Source: a virus | Virus record (IMG/VR): IMGVR_UViG_3300048592_000629 | Location: 1-39,131 of that record | Reading direction: 5' to 3' (one strand) | DNA length: 39,131 bases | Position numbers and translations under genes: made by a program | Shown: one piece after another, positions 17,334-24,945 of the stretch | Layout: the number at the start of each line of letters is the position of its first letter | Numbering within the stretch: the first letter of the stretch is position 1 | The notes under the pieces: model-generated | The model's database searches: none | The model's input: the letters and a program-made list of their open reading frames with translations, nothing else | What the model was told of the DNA's origin: nothing

Positions 17334-17783
17334 ATGATTGACTTGCGCGAATTGATCGAAGCATTGCCAGGACCATGCAGCACAGAGGATATGCCCGTCA
17401 TGCTGGATGAAGTTGAGCTGGTCGTGAGGAAAATTTTCCATACGCTCGGCACCCATTCAACCTTTGAGGCCCTGGCGATCGTGCAGAAATTCACGGGGGC
17501 GGACAACACGGCAAACCTTAATGCGTTCCTTGATGAAGTTTCATCAGGCCTGGATACAGTCAGCACCCGGATTACCCGGCCCAAGGTGGGTCGGGTTGCC
17601 AATGTGCTTTTCGGTGTGATGGAAAATCTTCCGGCTCAGGATCTGCCCCTCCTTTGCTTCCAGCTCTTTGAGTACGGGGCAGAGCTGAAAGTTGGGATCG
17701 CCGAGAAGGATAAGGAGAGCGAACCCAACACGCTTAAGAATGCCATTGAAAAGGCGTCAAAGAAGAAAAAACAGGATCACTGA
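17334..17783 (+). CDS. Hypothetical protein ending the virion block
   Basis: A protein of 149 residues with a strong ribosome site (AAGGGGG). It is helical, with Leu-rich segments (VELVVRKIFHTLG) and a Lys-rich tail (ASKKKKQDH). It ends 7 bases inside the convergent exported-protein gene. No family is recognised. Being last in the late operon, it may be a virion or assembly accessory protein. Confidence 0.65.
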   Translation: MIDLRELIEALPGPCSTEDMPVMLDEVELVVRKIFHTLGTHSTFEALAIVQKFTGADNTANLNAFLDEVSSGLDTVSTRITRPKVGRVANVLFGVMENLPAQDLPLLCFQLFEYGAELKVGIAEKDKESEPNTLKNAIEKASKKKKQDH

Positions 17784-18049
17784 TCCTGCCCATTCTCCGG
17801 GCTTTCAACGGCTGGCGGTGTTCCGCCGCCGCCATTGCCTCCGCTTCGCTCCTGTTCTTCAGGAGTCAATTCAGGCTGCAGGACGCTGACAGGGATCGTA
17901 CCTGGAAGCGTTGTCATTTGGATTGTTCCAATGAACCTTGCCATTTCAAGGCCAAGGCTTTCCTTTGCAGGTGGGGTTCCACCGCCACCAAAACCACCAG
18001 CGAAGCTGCTCTCAGCGATCAAAGCCGCCATTAGAAATATTTTTGGCAT
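17777..18049 (-). CDS. Small exported protein behind the repressor
   Basis: A protein of 90 residues with an N-terminal signal-like sequence (MPKIFLMAALIAESSFAGG) and a low-complexity body. A GGGGTPPAxES motif appears twice, just after the signal and near the C terminus. GAGGATAGG precedes the start, and the repressor gene ends only about 12 bases upstream, so the two are probably co-transcribed. Being expressed with the repressor suggests a lysogenic-conversion or superinfection-exclusion role in the envelope, which is inference. Low complexity leaves some doubt that it is coding. Confidence 0.55.
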   Translation of the reverse strand: MPKIFLMAALIAESSFAGGFGGGGTPPAKESLGLEMARFIGTIQMTTLPGTIPVSVLQPELTPEEQERSGGNGGGGTPPAVESPENGQDQ

Positions 18050-18061
18050 TATCCTATCCTC

Positions 18062-18763
18062 TCAAATTTTTGTCATACCAAGAGTTACAACGACTTTGTT
18101 CGATCCCTTGTTGCCAGAGTCTTTCATGACCTGCATGATCTGTTCGTTCGCATTTTTAATTATGTCGTAAATTTTAATTTCCGCCTGCTCATTCACACCT
18201 TCAAACCCGACATGGAGCTGGTTGGTTGCCTGTGTCGTGTCGATACTCTCAACTGTATAACCTGCAATCTGCTTTTGCATTGTAGAAGATAATACATACA
18301 CGACTTCATTCGTCCGTACCACCTGACCTTCGACACTTTTCATAACGCCTTGCTCAACCAGCTTTTCAAGCTGTCTGGCACCGCTGGTGCCCAGTATATC
18401 AGCAGCACGGTTTTCTGTGATTCCTTCCGGGCTGCAGGCAACTTCCAGGAAAAGCCGCATCCCGACCGGGGTAAGCTCTGGCAACTCAATCCCTCGTGTG
18501 TTGGCGTCTACAAGAGATTGTGTATATGCTGTCAGCTCAGGGTAGAACTCTAATATAAATCGGTGAACCGCCGCTATATTAGATTGATAAATGTACAGCA
18601 GAATGCGCAAGGCTGTCTCACCATTTGGATCTGACTTGCCTTCGGTCAATGCGCGAATTGTGGAATATCCCAGCTCAGTCTTCTGAGCCAGCTGATTCAG
18701 GCTTTTTCCAGACTCTTCCTTCCAGCGATTTATCACGGCTGCCAGTGCTTCTGATCTTTCCAA
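18062..18763 (-). CDS. XRE-type HTH repressor (CI-like)
   Basis: A helix-turn-helix near the N terminus (SLNQLAQKTELGYSTIRALTEGKSDP) is followed by a long C-terminal region. That region has a winged-helix-like part (ITENRAADILGTSGARQLEKLVEQGVMKS) and probably a self-association part. It would repress lytic transcription. A TTG start at 18763 is preferred, with GGGAG 7 bases upstream. The in-frame ATG at 18817 would add 18 residues that lie over the operator palindromes and has no clear ribosome site. No Ser-Lys self-cleavage pair of the LexA type was identified. Confidence 0.75.
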   Translation of the reverse strand: MERSEALAAVINRWKEESGKSLNQLAQKTELGYSTIRALTEGKSDPNGETALRILLYIYQSNIAAVHRFILEFYPELTAYTQSLVDANTRGIELPELTPVGMRLFLEVACSPEGITENRAADILGTSGARQLEKLVEQGVMKSVEGQVVRTNEVVYVLSSTMQKQIAGYTVESIDTTQATNQLHVGFEGVNEQAEIKIYDIIKNANEQIMQVMKDSGNKGSNKVVVTLGMTKI

Positions 18764-18797
18764 TCTCTTTCTCCCATCATCGCATGTGTTAACGGCC

Positions 18798-18829
18798 GAT
18801 AGCTGTATAGCTATCATCCGATAGCTATT
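18798..18829. promoter_or_regulatory. Operator sites of the immunity switch
   Basis: GATAGCT-GTAT-AGCTATC (18798-18815) is a perfect dyad. A second copy, GATAGCTATT, follows at 18820-18829. They lie between the divergent repressor and Cro-like genes, just where a repressor would control both promoters. The half-site GATAGCTAT is self-complementary, so symmetrical binding by an HTH dimer is expected. No other copies were noticed in the window. Confidence 0.75.
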
Positions 18830-18912
18830 TGTTCAGCATGATTTTTTTTTATTTATTCTTTGAGTCACGGTGGATAAGATCGCTGCAAAAGGCTGTCATA
18901 TAAGAGGTTCCA

Positions 18913-19239
18913 ATGTATCTCGATCTTAATTTGATTCGCATGCTCTCGCGTAGTCAGGTTGACGAAAAGCTGATTGAGCAATACCTGTTTGAGCCCGCGA
19001 GCGTTGCTGCACTTGTGCAGGCACACGCAGACCAGCTCGGGACAACAGTGGCCGCGATCGTGAGGGATGCACGGATATCACACAACATGGTTACGATGTG
19101 GCGAAGAGGAATCAACGCACCAAATACGGCTACGCTTAGAAAGCTCAGTGAAACAATTGGCAGGATGAAGCAGCAGAAAAAAAGGGCTGAAAATGTTGAT
19201 ACCCAAGCAGTTGGAGCTGCCTGGGTACCGAACATTTAA
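18913..19239 (+). CDS. Cro-like HTH regulator
   Basis: A protein of 108 residues with an XRE-type HTH (TTVAAIVRDARISHNMVTMWRRGINAPNTATLRKLSE, motif positions about 50-85). AGAGG precedes the ATG. It is divergent from the repressor across the GATAGCTAT operators, the standard arrangement for Cro. It would shut off the repressor and favour replication. The N-terminal 40 residues are an extension not usual for minimal Cro proteins. Confidence 0.75.
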   Translation: MYLDLNLIRMLSRSQVDEKLIEQYLFEPASVAALVQAHADQLGTTVAAIVRDARISHNMVTMWRRGINAPNTATLRKLSETIGRMKQQKKRAENVDTQAVGAAWVPNI

Positions 19240-19250
19240 AGACTTATTGA

Positions 19251-19436
19251 TTAAATCAAAGGGCTTGGTTTATCATCTTTACTTGTGGTGACTTCAACTT
19301 GCCGGTCGGGTTGCCACAAATAAACGTCCACTTCCGCGCCCATTTTTATTTTGGGTGAGCGGTGGGGTTTTGTCAAGAAAGTTTCAAGGATGAAACTGGA
19401 AACCGCAAGCCTGAAGCGATCTACAGCAGCAGTCAT
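19251..19436 (-). CDS. Possible small protein opposite the primase promoter region
   Basis: A protein of 61 residues from an ATG at 19436 with GGAAGG 8 bases upstream; an in-frame GTG at 19445 is an alternative. The second half has strand-like alternation (GAEVDVYLWQPDRQVEV). It fills the 266-base gap between the Cro-like and replication genes on the opposite strand. It is not recognised and could be spurious; the ribosome site is the main support. Confidence 0.4.
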   Translation of the reverse strand: MTAAVDRFRLAVSSFILETFLTKPHRSPKIKMGAEVDVYLWQPDRQVEVTTSKDDKPSPLI

Positions 19437-19505
19437 TTCTGACACCTTCCTGATTTTTTCCTTTTACATAGCCATTTTATATAGTGTTTATGCGGGGTGC
19501 GCCGC

Positions 19506-22500
19506 ATGAACATAAATGCGTCGCTTGTTGAAGCTTCGTCTGAAATCGCTGCACTGGCTGCGGAATGCGGGATCGACTGGTATCAGGTATCCAACCTCAA
19601 CCTTGGGATCAATAAGCACCCTCCGGTCATAGACAAAAGGTACAAGGGAAAATGCAGCTTTTGGGTTGAAGAGAGCGGCGAGCGCACGCGCATCACATTT
19701 CACACTCATAAGCACGGCGGCCTTTCCAGAGTCTGGTCCAGCGATAGAAAGCAGGCTGGGCTGCGCCTGCTCACGCGAAACAACTCCACCAATGAGCAGC
19801 GCGAGAGGGAACGCCGTAAGGCTATCTATCAAGGCTATCAGAACGCATTCAATCGCGCTTCCCGAGTTGAAAGCTTTGCGTATCTTGAACGCAAAGGCAT
19901 TGCGGATATCGTGAAATACTTTGACCTCCGCATCACCAGCGACTCTGCCGCCATGAACGGCAGAGGCCCCATCAAATATTTCATCTGCTATCCTCTGCAT
20001 AACGTCAATGGTACTTACGTCGGTTTGCAGCGCATCTATGCAGACGGTGCAAAGAAACTAACCAGCAGCCTGGCCGAAGGCCAATACAAAGGGGCCTTCG
20101 CCGTTATCGGTGATCTCGCGGCATCGGAGACTGTGTACGTCGCCGAAGGCTTTGCGACTGCCGCCAGTATCTTCCTGGCGACCGGAAAGCCTGTTGTGAT
20201 CGTATATAGCGCAGGCAACATTGAAGCCGTTTGCAGCCAGCTGACAGCCCGGTATGAAGACCATACTTTCATCATCTGTGCAGATAACGATGCCTCGCCG
20301 AGCGGTAACACCGGGGTATTCAAGGCGTTCGAGGCAGCCAAGAAACTTGGACTATCGGTACTTGTCCCTCCAACCTTGGGCCAGGCGGATTTTAACGACT
20401 GGCACCTGGATGCCGGTCTGCATGAATTGCGGCATTTCTTCGACACTGAAAAGCCGCAACGGCCCAAAGCCAAGCAATGCGATCACCTGCTTTTCCTTTT
20501 GCAGTATGCGCACCGCCAGCAAATTCCTGACCTGGTAAAAAGGCTGGCTGTTGTCTCCAAGGTTCCGCATTACATTTCAGGTGATGACCTTGCGAAATCA
20601 GTCAAGCAAGTCCTGGGCAATCGGTACGATGCGGGATCTGTTGTCAAAGCGATTCGGTCAGTGATTGCTGCCAGCACTTTCAGAGCCCGCGAAATATCTG
20701 ATATTTCAGCCAAGAGCGTGGACAAAAAGCTGAGTTTTGAAACAGAGCTTTCCCCGGAAGGTCATAGCGTTATCAGCGATTCTGCAGTCTTTGCCATGCT
20801 CTCGGAACTGGACGAAGGCGCTCTCGTGATTCTGAAGTCTCCCATGGGCACCGGGAAAACAGAGCGGGCCATAAAGCTGGCTATCAACAGCGCGAACCGC
20901 GCAGCCCATATTCTGCCCCGCATCTCTGTCTGTGATGACGCCGCCACACGCCTGAATATTGAGCATTATAAACACGTCGATAACATTGTCGCGCTCTACA
21001 CGAACAAGATGGTTTCCTGTGTAAACTCGATGGGTGCGGATCGGTTCAGCAAGGATCAGGTATCCTGGTTTGAAAACTTGGATGTGCTTTGCCTGGATGA
21101 AGCCAGCCAGATCCTGCCTCAGATTACCCAGCTTGGCCGCGCCCAAAGAAGGAAGGCCAACTATGAGTCGATGTGCAAAGCCATACGCACAGCCCATTGT
21201 GTTCTTGTGGCTGATGCGGACGCTAACGAGTACTTGGTCGAAGAACTGCGCAAAATCAATCCCGAGCGCAAGATCGTGCTGATTGATGTCAAACACAATG
21301 TAAGCGTGAACAAAAGATGGGGCATCAATTTCACCGACAATACAAAATTGAATATCGAGCATATTATCCGCTCTGCTGCGCAAGGCGAGCGTTGTCTGGT
21401 TGCGACCGACAACCGAACCCGCGCCCTTGAAATTGAAGAGGCGATACGGACCATTCAGCCTAATGCCAGCATTCTGAACGTCCACCGGGAGCCGACAGCG
21501 GAAGCAAAGGAAAGGATCGACCGTTTCTATAAAGATCCCAATGCCGAGGTTGTCCAGTACGATGTGCTGATCTATTCACCGGCGATTACCTCCGGTGTCT
21601 CCATTACTGTCCAGCATTTTCAAAAACACTTTGGCGTTTTCACTGGCATAGTCAAAGCCAACGATATCTTCCAGATGCTTGGACGCGACCGAACCGCCAG
21701 GGAATGGCTGCTGTCTGTCACCTCGAGAAAGGTCAACCGCATGATCTTTGATGCCTCTGCTGGCATGGAAGCCATTGGGGAAAAGCTCACTCCTTTTGGT
21801 GCGCTTAAGTTTGCAAATGACGACTATGAGGAAAAAGCGAGGGATAACCTGGATGTCCTTATCTTGACCATGCTCAAGCTGAAAGGCCATACGGTCAACA
21901 TAATTTCCAGCGGAAAAGATGATCTGAACAAAGAACTTGGCGCGGTAATGAAACACGTGTCCGAGCAGATCTACAGCAGAAGGCTGGATACCATACTGAG
22001 CCAGCCGGATATTACAGAAGGCGAATTCCTCGCCATTTGCCAGAAATGCTTCCCTACGGCGGAGGACGCCGCAGCAATCAGCGCATATCGCATTCGTCAC
22101 CAGCTCGGCATGGATCTGACCGAGGAAAGCGTGAAGTTTCTGGACCGTGGGGGAATGCAGAAGGTTCGGCTCTTGGAAACTGTCATGGCTTCTGAAGAAG
22201 CTGTGGCCAGATTTGACCAGGAACAAAAGCAAACACATGACCCAGCCTTGCGTTACTACGCTGGAGAGAAGCGGGCCATGATCATCGAGGCCATCAAACT
22301 TCTGAAGATTGATACCCCGACCTTTAAAGGCGAGTTCAGGCAACGGGATTGCGAGAAGGTTGTGGAATTCTTTCTGCAGAATGCCTTGAAGGCTAACATT
22401 CTGTTTGACCGTATCATTGACCCCAGAAATCCACCCAAAGGCGCAACAAGATTTGTCATGAAACTTTTCGCCCGTCTTGGCTTCAAGGTCGGCAAGCGCA

Positions 22501-22634
22501 AGTCTCATGGCAACATGGTTCGATTCCTGGATGCTGAATCCGTTGCGCAAATGCTTTCGATCCTCGATCGCCGTAAATCACTGAATCAGAATGAGCTTCA
22601 GCAGCAGGGAGAGGACACCTCCCGCGTTGCGTAG
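19506..22634 (+). CDS. TOPRIM primase-helicase, CyRepA1/OBP-like replication protein
   Basis: A protein of 1042 residues from the ATG at 19506, with GGGGTG 6 bases upstream. The N-terminal half carries a TOPRIM domain: the glutamate strand VAEGFATA at about 210-217 and the Asp pair in CADNDAS at about 257-263. The second half is an SF2-type helicase: Walker A SPMGTGKTE near 443-451, a DEAD-like box CLDEASQ near 529-535, then SPAITSGVS and QMLGRDR near 690-728. This C-terminal pattern is that of origin-binding/CyRepA1 plasmid replication proteins. No polymerase gene accompanies it, so host polymerases must do synthesis. Confidence 0.8.
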   Translation: MNINASLVEASSEIAALAAECGIDWYQVSNLNLGINKHPPVIDKRYKGKCSFWVEESGERTRITFHTHKHGGLSRVWSSDRKQAGLRLLTRNNSTNEQRERERRKAIYQGYQNAFNRASRVESFAYLERKGIADIVKYFDLRITSDSAAMNGRGPIKYFICYPLHNVNGTYVGLQRIYADGAKKLTSSLAEGQYKGAFAVIGDLAASETVYVAEGFATAASIFLATGKPVVIVYSAGNIEAVCSQLTARYEDHTFIICADNDASPSGNTGVFKAFEAAKKLGLSVLVPPTLGQADFNDWHLDAGLHELRHFFDTEKPQRPKAKQCDHLLFLLQYAHRQQIPDLVKRLAVVSKVPHYISGDDLAKSVKQVLGNRYDAGSVVKAIRSVIAASTFRAREISDISAKSVDKKLSFETELSPEGHSVISDSAVFAMLSELDEGALVILKSPMGTGKTERAIKLAINSANRAAHILPRISVCDDAATRLNIEHYKHVDNIVALYTNKMVSCVNSMGADRFSKDQVSWFENLDVLCLDEASQILPQITQLGRAQRRKANYESMCKAIRTAHCVLVADADANEYLVEELRKINPERKIVLIDVKHNVSVNKRWGINFTDNTKLNIEHIIRSAAQGERCLVATDNRTRALEIEEAIRTIQPNASILNVHREPTAEAKERIDRFYKDPNAEVVQYDVLIYSPAITSGVSITVQHFQKHFGVFTGIVKANDIFQMLGRDRTAREWLLSVTSRKVNRMIFDASAGMEAIGEKLTPFGALKFANDDYEEKARDNLDVLILTMLKLKGHTVNIISSGKDDLNKELGAVMKHVSEQIYSRRLDTILSQPDITEGEFLAICQKCFPTAEDAAAISAYRIRHQLGMDLTEESVKFLDRGGMQKVRLLETVMASEEAVARFDQEQKQTHDPALRYYAGEKRAMIIEAIKLLKIDTPTFKGEFRQRDCEKVVEFFLQNALKANILFDRIIDPRNPPKGATRFVMKLFARLGFKVGKRKSHGNMVRFLDAESVAQMLSILDRRKSLNQNELQQQGEDTSRVA

Positions 22635-22654
22635 ACGCGAAAGCGCCGGACTTC

Positions 22655-22684
22655 AGCCAGGGTTTCGATAAGGAAGCCCTGGCT
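22655..22684 (+). terminator. 12-bp hairpin after the replication gene
   Basis: AGCCAGGGTTTC (22655-22666) pairs with GAAGCCCTGGCT (22673-22684), 11 Watson-Crick pairs plus one U-G, around the loop GATAAG. It begins about 20 bases after the stop of the replication gene and is followed by CTTTG rather than a full T-run. It could be a terminator or the 3' stability hairpin of the transcript. Confidence 0.5.
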
Positions 22685-22694
22685 CTTTGCGTTC

Positions 22695-22819
22695 AAAGCT
22701 GGAATTTCACGCGGAATTGCAGCCTGGTCGGTGGAGTTTGCCGGCTAATGGGGTAACTCATGGCTGAAACGGTGAGCTTAACCGTCTTTCTGCCGCGCAC
22801 CAGGGGAGTTTCCAGCTTT
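22695..22819 (+). ncRNA. Candidate structured RNA of about 125 nt
   Basis: AAAGCTGGAA (about 22695-22704) and TTCCAGCTTT (about 22810-22819) form a perfect 10-bp closing stem. Nested inside, CCTGGT pairs with ACCAGG, GCGG/GCAG with CTGCCGC across an AATT bulge, GAGTT with AACTC, and ACGGT with ACCGT. The order of these helices is consistent with a multi-branched fold. It resembles no RNA family I know. Strand is assumed from the upstream gene, and neither strand has a good reading frame. A double-strand origin or inverted-repeat signal is the alternative. Confidence 0.4.
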
Positions 22820-22864
22820 CAAATATATAACTGAACGGTGGATCTTCCCCCTGGCCATAGTGCA

Positions 22865-23095
22865 TCACTTGTCAGACGTTTCAGGGCCTGGTTTTGGTGG
22901 CTCCGCTCCTTTGGAGTTCTTGTCCACGATGGTCACGCACACGCCGCCGTTGCAGACTTCAATGACACCAGGGCCTTTGGTTGTGATCTCGCATCCATTT
23001 GTGCAGGTCCAGCTTCCATCGGGGTTTACTGTCACGGTTCCGAGAGCAATCGAGGCGAACAGCGCAGCGGATAACGGTCCCAAAGTTTTCTTCAT
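22865..23095 (-). CDS. Small exported Cys-containing protein
   Basis: A protein of 76 residues with an N-terminal signal-like segment (MKKTLGPLSAALFASIALG) and four Cys in two close pairs (CTNGC, CNGGVC), suggesting two disulphides in the periplasm or outside. AAGGAG lies 6 bases before the ATG. It starts 3 bases after the previous gene stops, so the two are an operon. The C terminus is Pro/Gly-rich. Family not recognised. Confidence 0.65.
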   Translation of the reverse strand: MKKTLGPLSAALFASIALGTVTVNPDGSWTCTNGCEITTKGPGVIEVCNGGVCVTIVDKNSKGAEPPKPGPETSDK

Positions 23096-23098
23096 CGT

Positions 23099-23677
23099 TC
23101 ACTCCTTGAGAAAGGTGATACTGGCAACGCCTGGCTCATTGTCCGGCGTTTTCATTTTGATCTTGTTTCCGAGCCAGGGGTTCTTTTCGAGCTGGGCCGC
23201 CATGCTCATCTGGAATCGGGCAGGGCTTTCCTTGGCTGTGGCTTCGATGGTGCAGGTCTTGCCTTTGCAAACTATGGAATGGACTTCCACGTACTTTTCC
23301 AGATCAGACCCTTCCGTTGTCATGAGCTCGCGTATCCTCTCTTCCCTGGCCTCATTGACCAGAGACTCTGACTGATCAGGGTTCTGTGGATTTGATGGAG
23401 AAATTGTTTGATCGTTTTGCTGTTGAGCCTGATTGGACTCAATCGGTTGAACTGCATTATGGTCAAGGCTTTCGCTTACTGGCACCGCAGAGTTTCCACC
23501 TACGGCCGTATTTGGTGGATCCACCTTGGTCATGCTTTGAATGTCTTCAGGTTTATGGTCTTGCGGGTTTTCCAGCTTCGATGTGTGAGCGGGTGATGAT
23601 TCGGGGTTTTTCTTTGCAGTCCATATCCAGACTGCCGTTGCGAGGAAGATCCCGAGAGGGATAAGTGATTTCTTCAT
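23099..23677 (-). CDS. Membrane-anchored exported protein
   Basis: A protein of 192 residues from the ATG at 23677. The N terminus (KKSLIPLGIFLATAVWIW) looks like a membrane anchor or signal. A long Pro/Asn/Gln/Ser-rich linker (about 25-105) follows, then a compact C-terminal domain with CKGKTC. The layout resembles periplasmic proteins tethered to the inner membrane. It is upstream gene of an operon with the 76-residue protein. GGAG is 10 bases from the start, slightly far. Family not recognised. Confidence 0.65.
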   Translation of the reverse strand: MKKSLIPLGIFLATAVWIWTAKKNPESSPAHTSKLENPQDHKPEDIQSMTKVDPPNTAVGGNSAVPVSESLDHNAVQPIESNQAQQQNDQTISPSNPQNPDQSESLVNEAREERIRELMTTEGSDLEKYVEVHSIVCKGKTCTIEATAKESPARFQMSMAAQLEKNPWLGNKIKMKTPDNEPGVASITFLKE

Positions 23678-23685
23678 TGCGCGTT

Positions 23686-23713
23686 GACTCCAATTTAATT
23701 TGGAGTCTTTATA
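23686..23713 (-). promoter_or_regulatory. Inverted repeat and -10-like box before the exported-protein operon
   Basis: GACTCCAA (23686-23693) and TTGGAGTC (23700-23707) are exact inverted copies 6 bases apart. On the - strand a TATAAA box (23713 to 23708) directly precedes them, so the dyad would sit at the transcription start, a typical operator position. No convincing -35 was found. Confidence 0.45.
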
Positions 23714-24011
23714 CCGCGCCGCCGTGCGCAATAGAAGCTGGCCTCATGGCGCTGGGTAATGCGTACTAATGTCGGAGCGATGTGACTGGGCCGAGTGAAT
23801 TTATTCCAGATGGAATAAATTGGTGGCGAAAAAAGTGATCTAAAAACCCCCCTTCAAAACTGGATCCGAAAAATTTTATGCACCGCATCCAGAGCGGTTT
23901 ATGCACGTAATCGGAAAAGGTTATTTTGATCACGGGAACGGATTCAATAATCCAGTCTTTTCTGATCATGTGATAATCTGGATGATATACCACAATTTAG
24001 GTAGAGCACTC
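23714..24011. other. Divergent intergenic region
   Basis: About 300 bases between two divergent genes with no reading frame I support. It contains the 24-bp palindrome listed next, direct copies of TTATGCAC about 25-30 bases apart (both within about 23875-23925), and two TGATCA-like sites (near 23927 and 23961) beside AT-rich GATAATC and GATATAC stretches. These look like promoters with regulator sites for the + strand gene from 24012. Confidence 0.45.
23798..23821. promoter_or_regulatory. Perfect 10-bp-arm palindrome
   Basis: AATTTATTCC (23798-23807) and GGAATAAATT (23812-23821) are exact inverted copies around AGAT. It lies in the divergent intergenic region; without G-C richness or a T-run it reads as an operator rather than a terminator. 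Confidence 0.5.
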
Positions 24012-24278
24012 ATGCTGCCCCCTCCTGCTGGTCCTGCAGACCCCACTGTCATCTATGCGCTTTTGCAGATCTCATTAGCCTTGGGCTGTACCCTTGTCAT
24101 TCAATGGTTCTGGTTCCAAAGAGAGCGAAAGGAATGGGTCAAGGCATTGGCAGATCTTGATTCCGAGTGGAAAAGAAATATCGAATTGCTCAAACAAAAG
24201 CACCAGCAGGATCTTGAAACGATCCAAAAAGCGATGCAGGCCCGCCAGTCCCATCCAAGGCCAGACATCATCAACTAG
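24012..24278 (+). CDS. Holin-like single-span membrane protein
   Basis: A protein of 88 residues from an ATG at 24012. A Pro-rich N terminus is followed by one membrane span (VIYALLQISLALGCTLVIQWFWF, about 12-34) and a charged helix (RERKEWVKALADLDSEWKRNIELLKQ). This layout occurs in class III holins and in XhlA- or spanin-like proteins. The ribosome site is weak, and a longer frame opens at 23901. No endolysin lies beside it, so the holin reading is tentative. Confidence 0.5.
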   Translation: MLPPPAGPADPTVIYALLQISLALGCTLVIQWFWFQRERKEWVKALADLDSEWKRNIELLKQKHQQDLETIQKAMQARQSHPRPDIIN

Positions 24279-24320
24279 GGCAAGCCGAAAGAAAAGGACT
24301 TGAGCAGCGGCCTAAGTAAA

Positions 24321-24346
24321 GTTAAATTCGGACAAGTAAATTTAAC
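24321..24346. promoter_or_regulatory. 26-bp dyad, copy 1
   Basis: GTTAAATTCG-N6-TAAATTTAAC, the left arm matching the consensus exactly and the right arm 8 of 10. It lies 20 bases before the start of the HTH gene, an autoregulation position. The same dyad recurs at 24842, 37231 and 37559. Confidence 0.7.
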
Positions 24347-24366
24347 ATTAGCAGGAGCTGGCAACC

Positions 24367-24834
24367 GTGCAAGTTTTGAGAACCAACAGGGGTGGATATG
24401 GTCGACCGCCAGCGGAATGGCTGCGCAGTGAAAGCCTAAAAGCCTTTTCTGATAAAGAGTTGACGTATAAGGAAATTGCAGAATCCACCAACGCAAGCTT
24501 TGAAGGCGTGAGCAGGATTTGCGAAAAATATAGCCGTTTCCTCCGCATCAAATACTCAATTACTGATAGCGGAAAGAGTCTTGCCCGCGTGAAGATCAAG
24601 CGGCTTGGCCTGTTGCATCGCTGTCTGGCAGCTGAGTATAGCCTGAAGATGGAATGGCGACGTGCAACGGATGGTAGGCCAAACCATTTGCCAACAGCCA
24701 TCGCTCACTTCATTAGCGCCGCGCGTTCTGCAGGCTTCAAAGGACTTCAGGGATTTGAACAAGGATCTCTGCCGCGCGATCTATCGAGAGTTGAAAACTG
24801 CTGGGCAGAAGTCTGTAGCGAATTGGGCCTATGA
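24367..24834 (+). CDS. HTH protein flanked by dyad sites
   Basis: A protein of 155 residues from GTG with AGGAG upstream. Residues 32-58 form a probable helix-turn-helix (LTYKEIAESTNASFEGVSRICEKYSR), with basic residues following (RVKIKRLGLLHR). The body has no known domain. The 26-bp dyad stands just before its start and again just after its stop, so this protein is the leading candidate to bind the dyads (inference). It may be a transcription regulator or a partition- or replication-type DNA-binding protein. Confidence 0.6.
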   Translation: MQVLRTNRGGYGRPPAEWLRSESLKAFSDKELTYKEIAESTNASFEGVSRICEKYSRFLRIKYSITDSGKSLARVKIKRLGLLHRCLAAEYSLKMEWRRATDGRPNHLPTAIAHFISAARSAGFKGLQGFEQGSLPRDLSRVENCWAEVCSELGL

Positions 24835-24841
24835 TAAACGA

Positions 24842-24867
24842 GTTAAATTCGATTATCCGAATTTAAC
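24842..24867. promoter_or_regulatory. 26-bp dyad, copy 2 (perfect)
   Basis: GTTAAATTCG-ATTATC-CGAATTTAAC with both 10-base arms exact inverted copies. It lies 7 bases after the HTH gene stop and about 80 bases before the lipoprotein gene. Confidence 0.8.
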
Positions 24868-24945
24868 ATCATGTTTTTGTACCATTGTCGCACCAGATTT
24901 CCTAGAATCCTGGCGGGAAAACTGCCTAATGGAGGGAACAGTATC

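Larger units (their letters stand above)
22635..22864. other. Non-coding region with strong RNA-like folding
   Basis: 230 bases without a gene between the replication protein and the - strand exported protein. It contains a 12-bp hairpin at 22655-22684 and a longer folded domain at 22695-22819, both listed separately. Only about 45 bases at its right edge look unstructured. Confidence 0.6.

Noticed and set aside
17784-17810. Terminator after the late operon
   Set aside because: GCCC-N7-GGGC followed by TTTC is too short and weak, and it lies inside the convergent gene.
21576-22550. 324-codon frame on - opposite the replication protein
   Set aside because: Antisense to the conserved helicase part, with no supporting signals.
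24842-24867. dif-like XerC/XerD site
   Set aside because: The 10-6-10 layout is similar to dif, but the arms read CGAATTTAAC outward from the centre, whereas XerD arms read TTATGTTAAAT; the pattern does not match.
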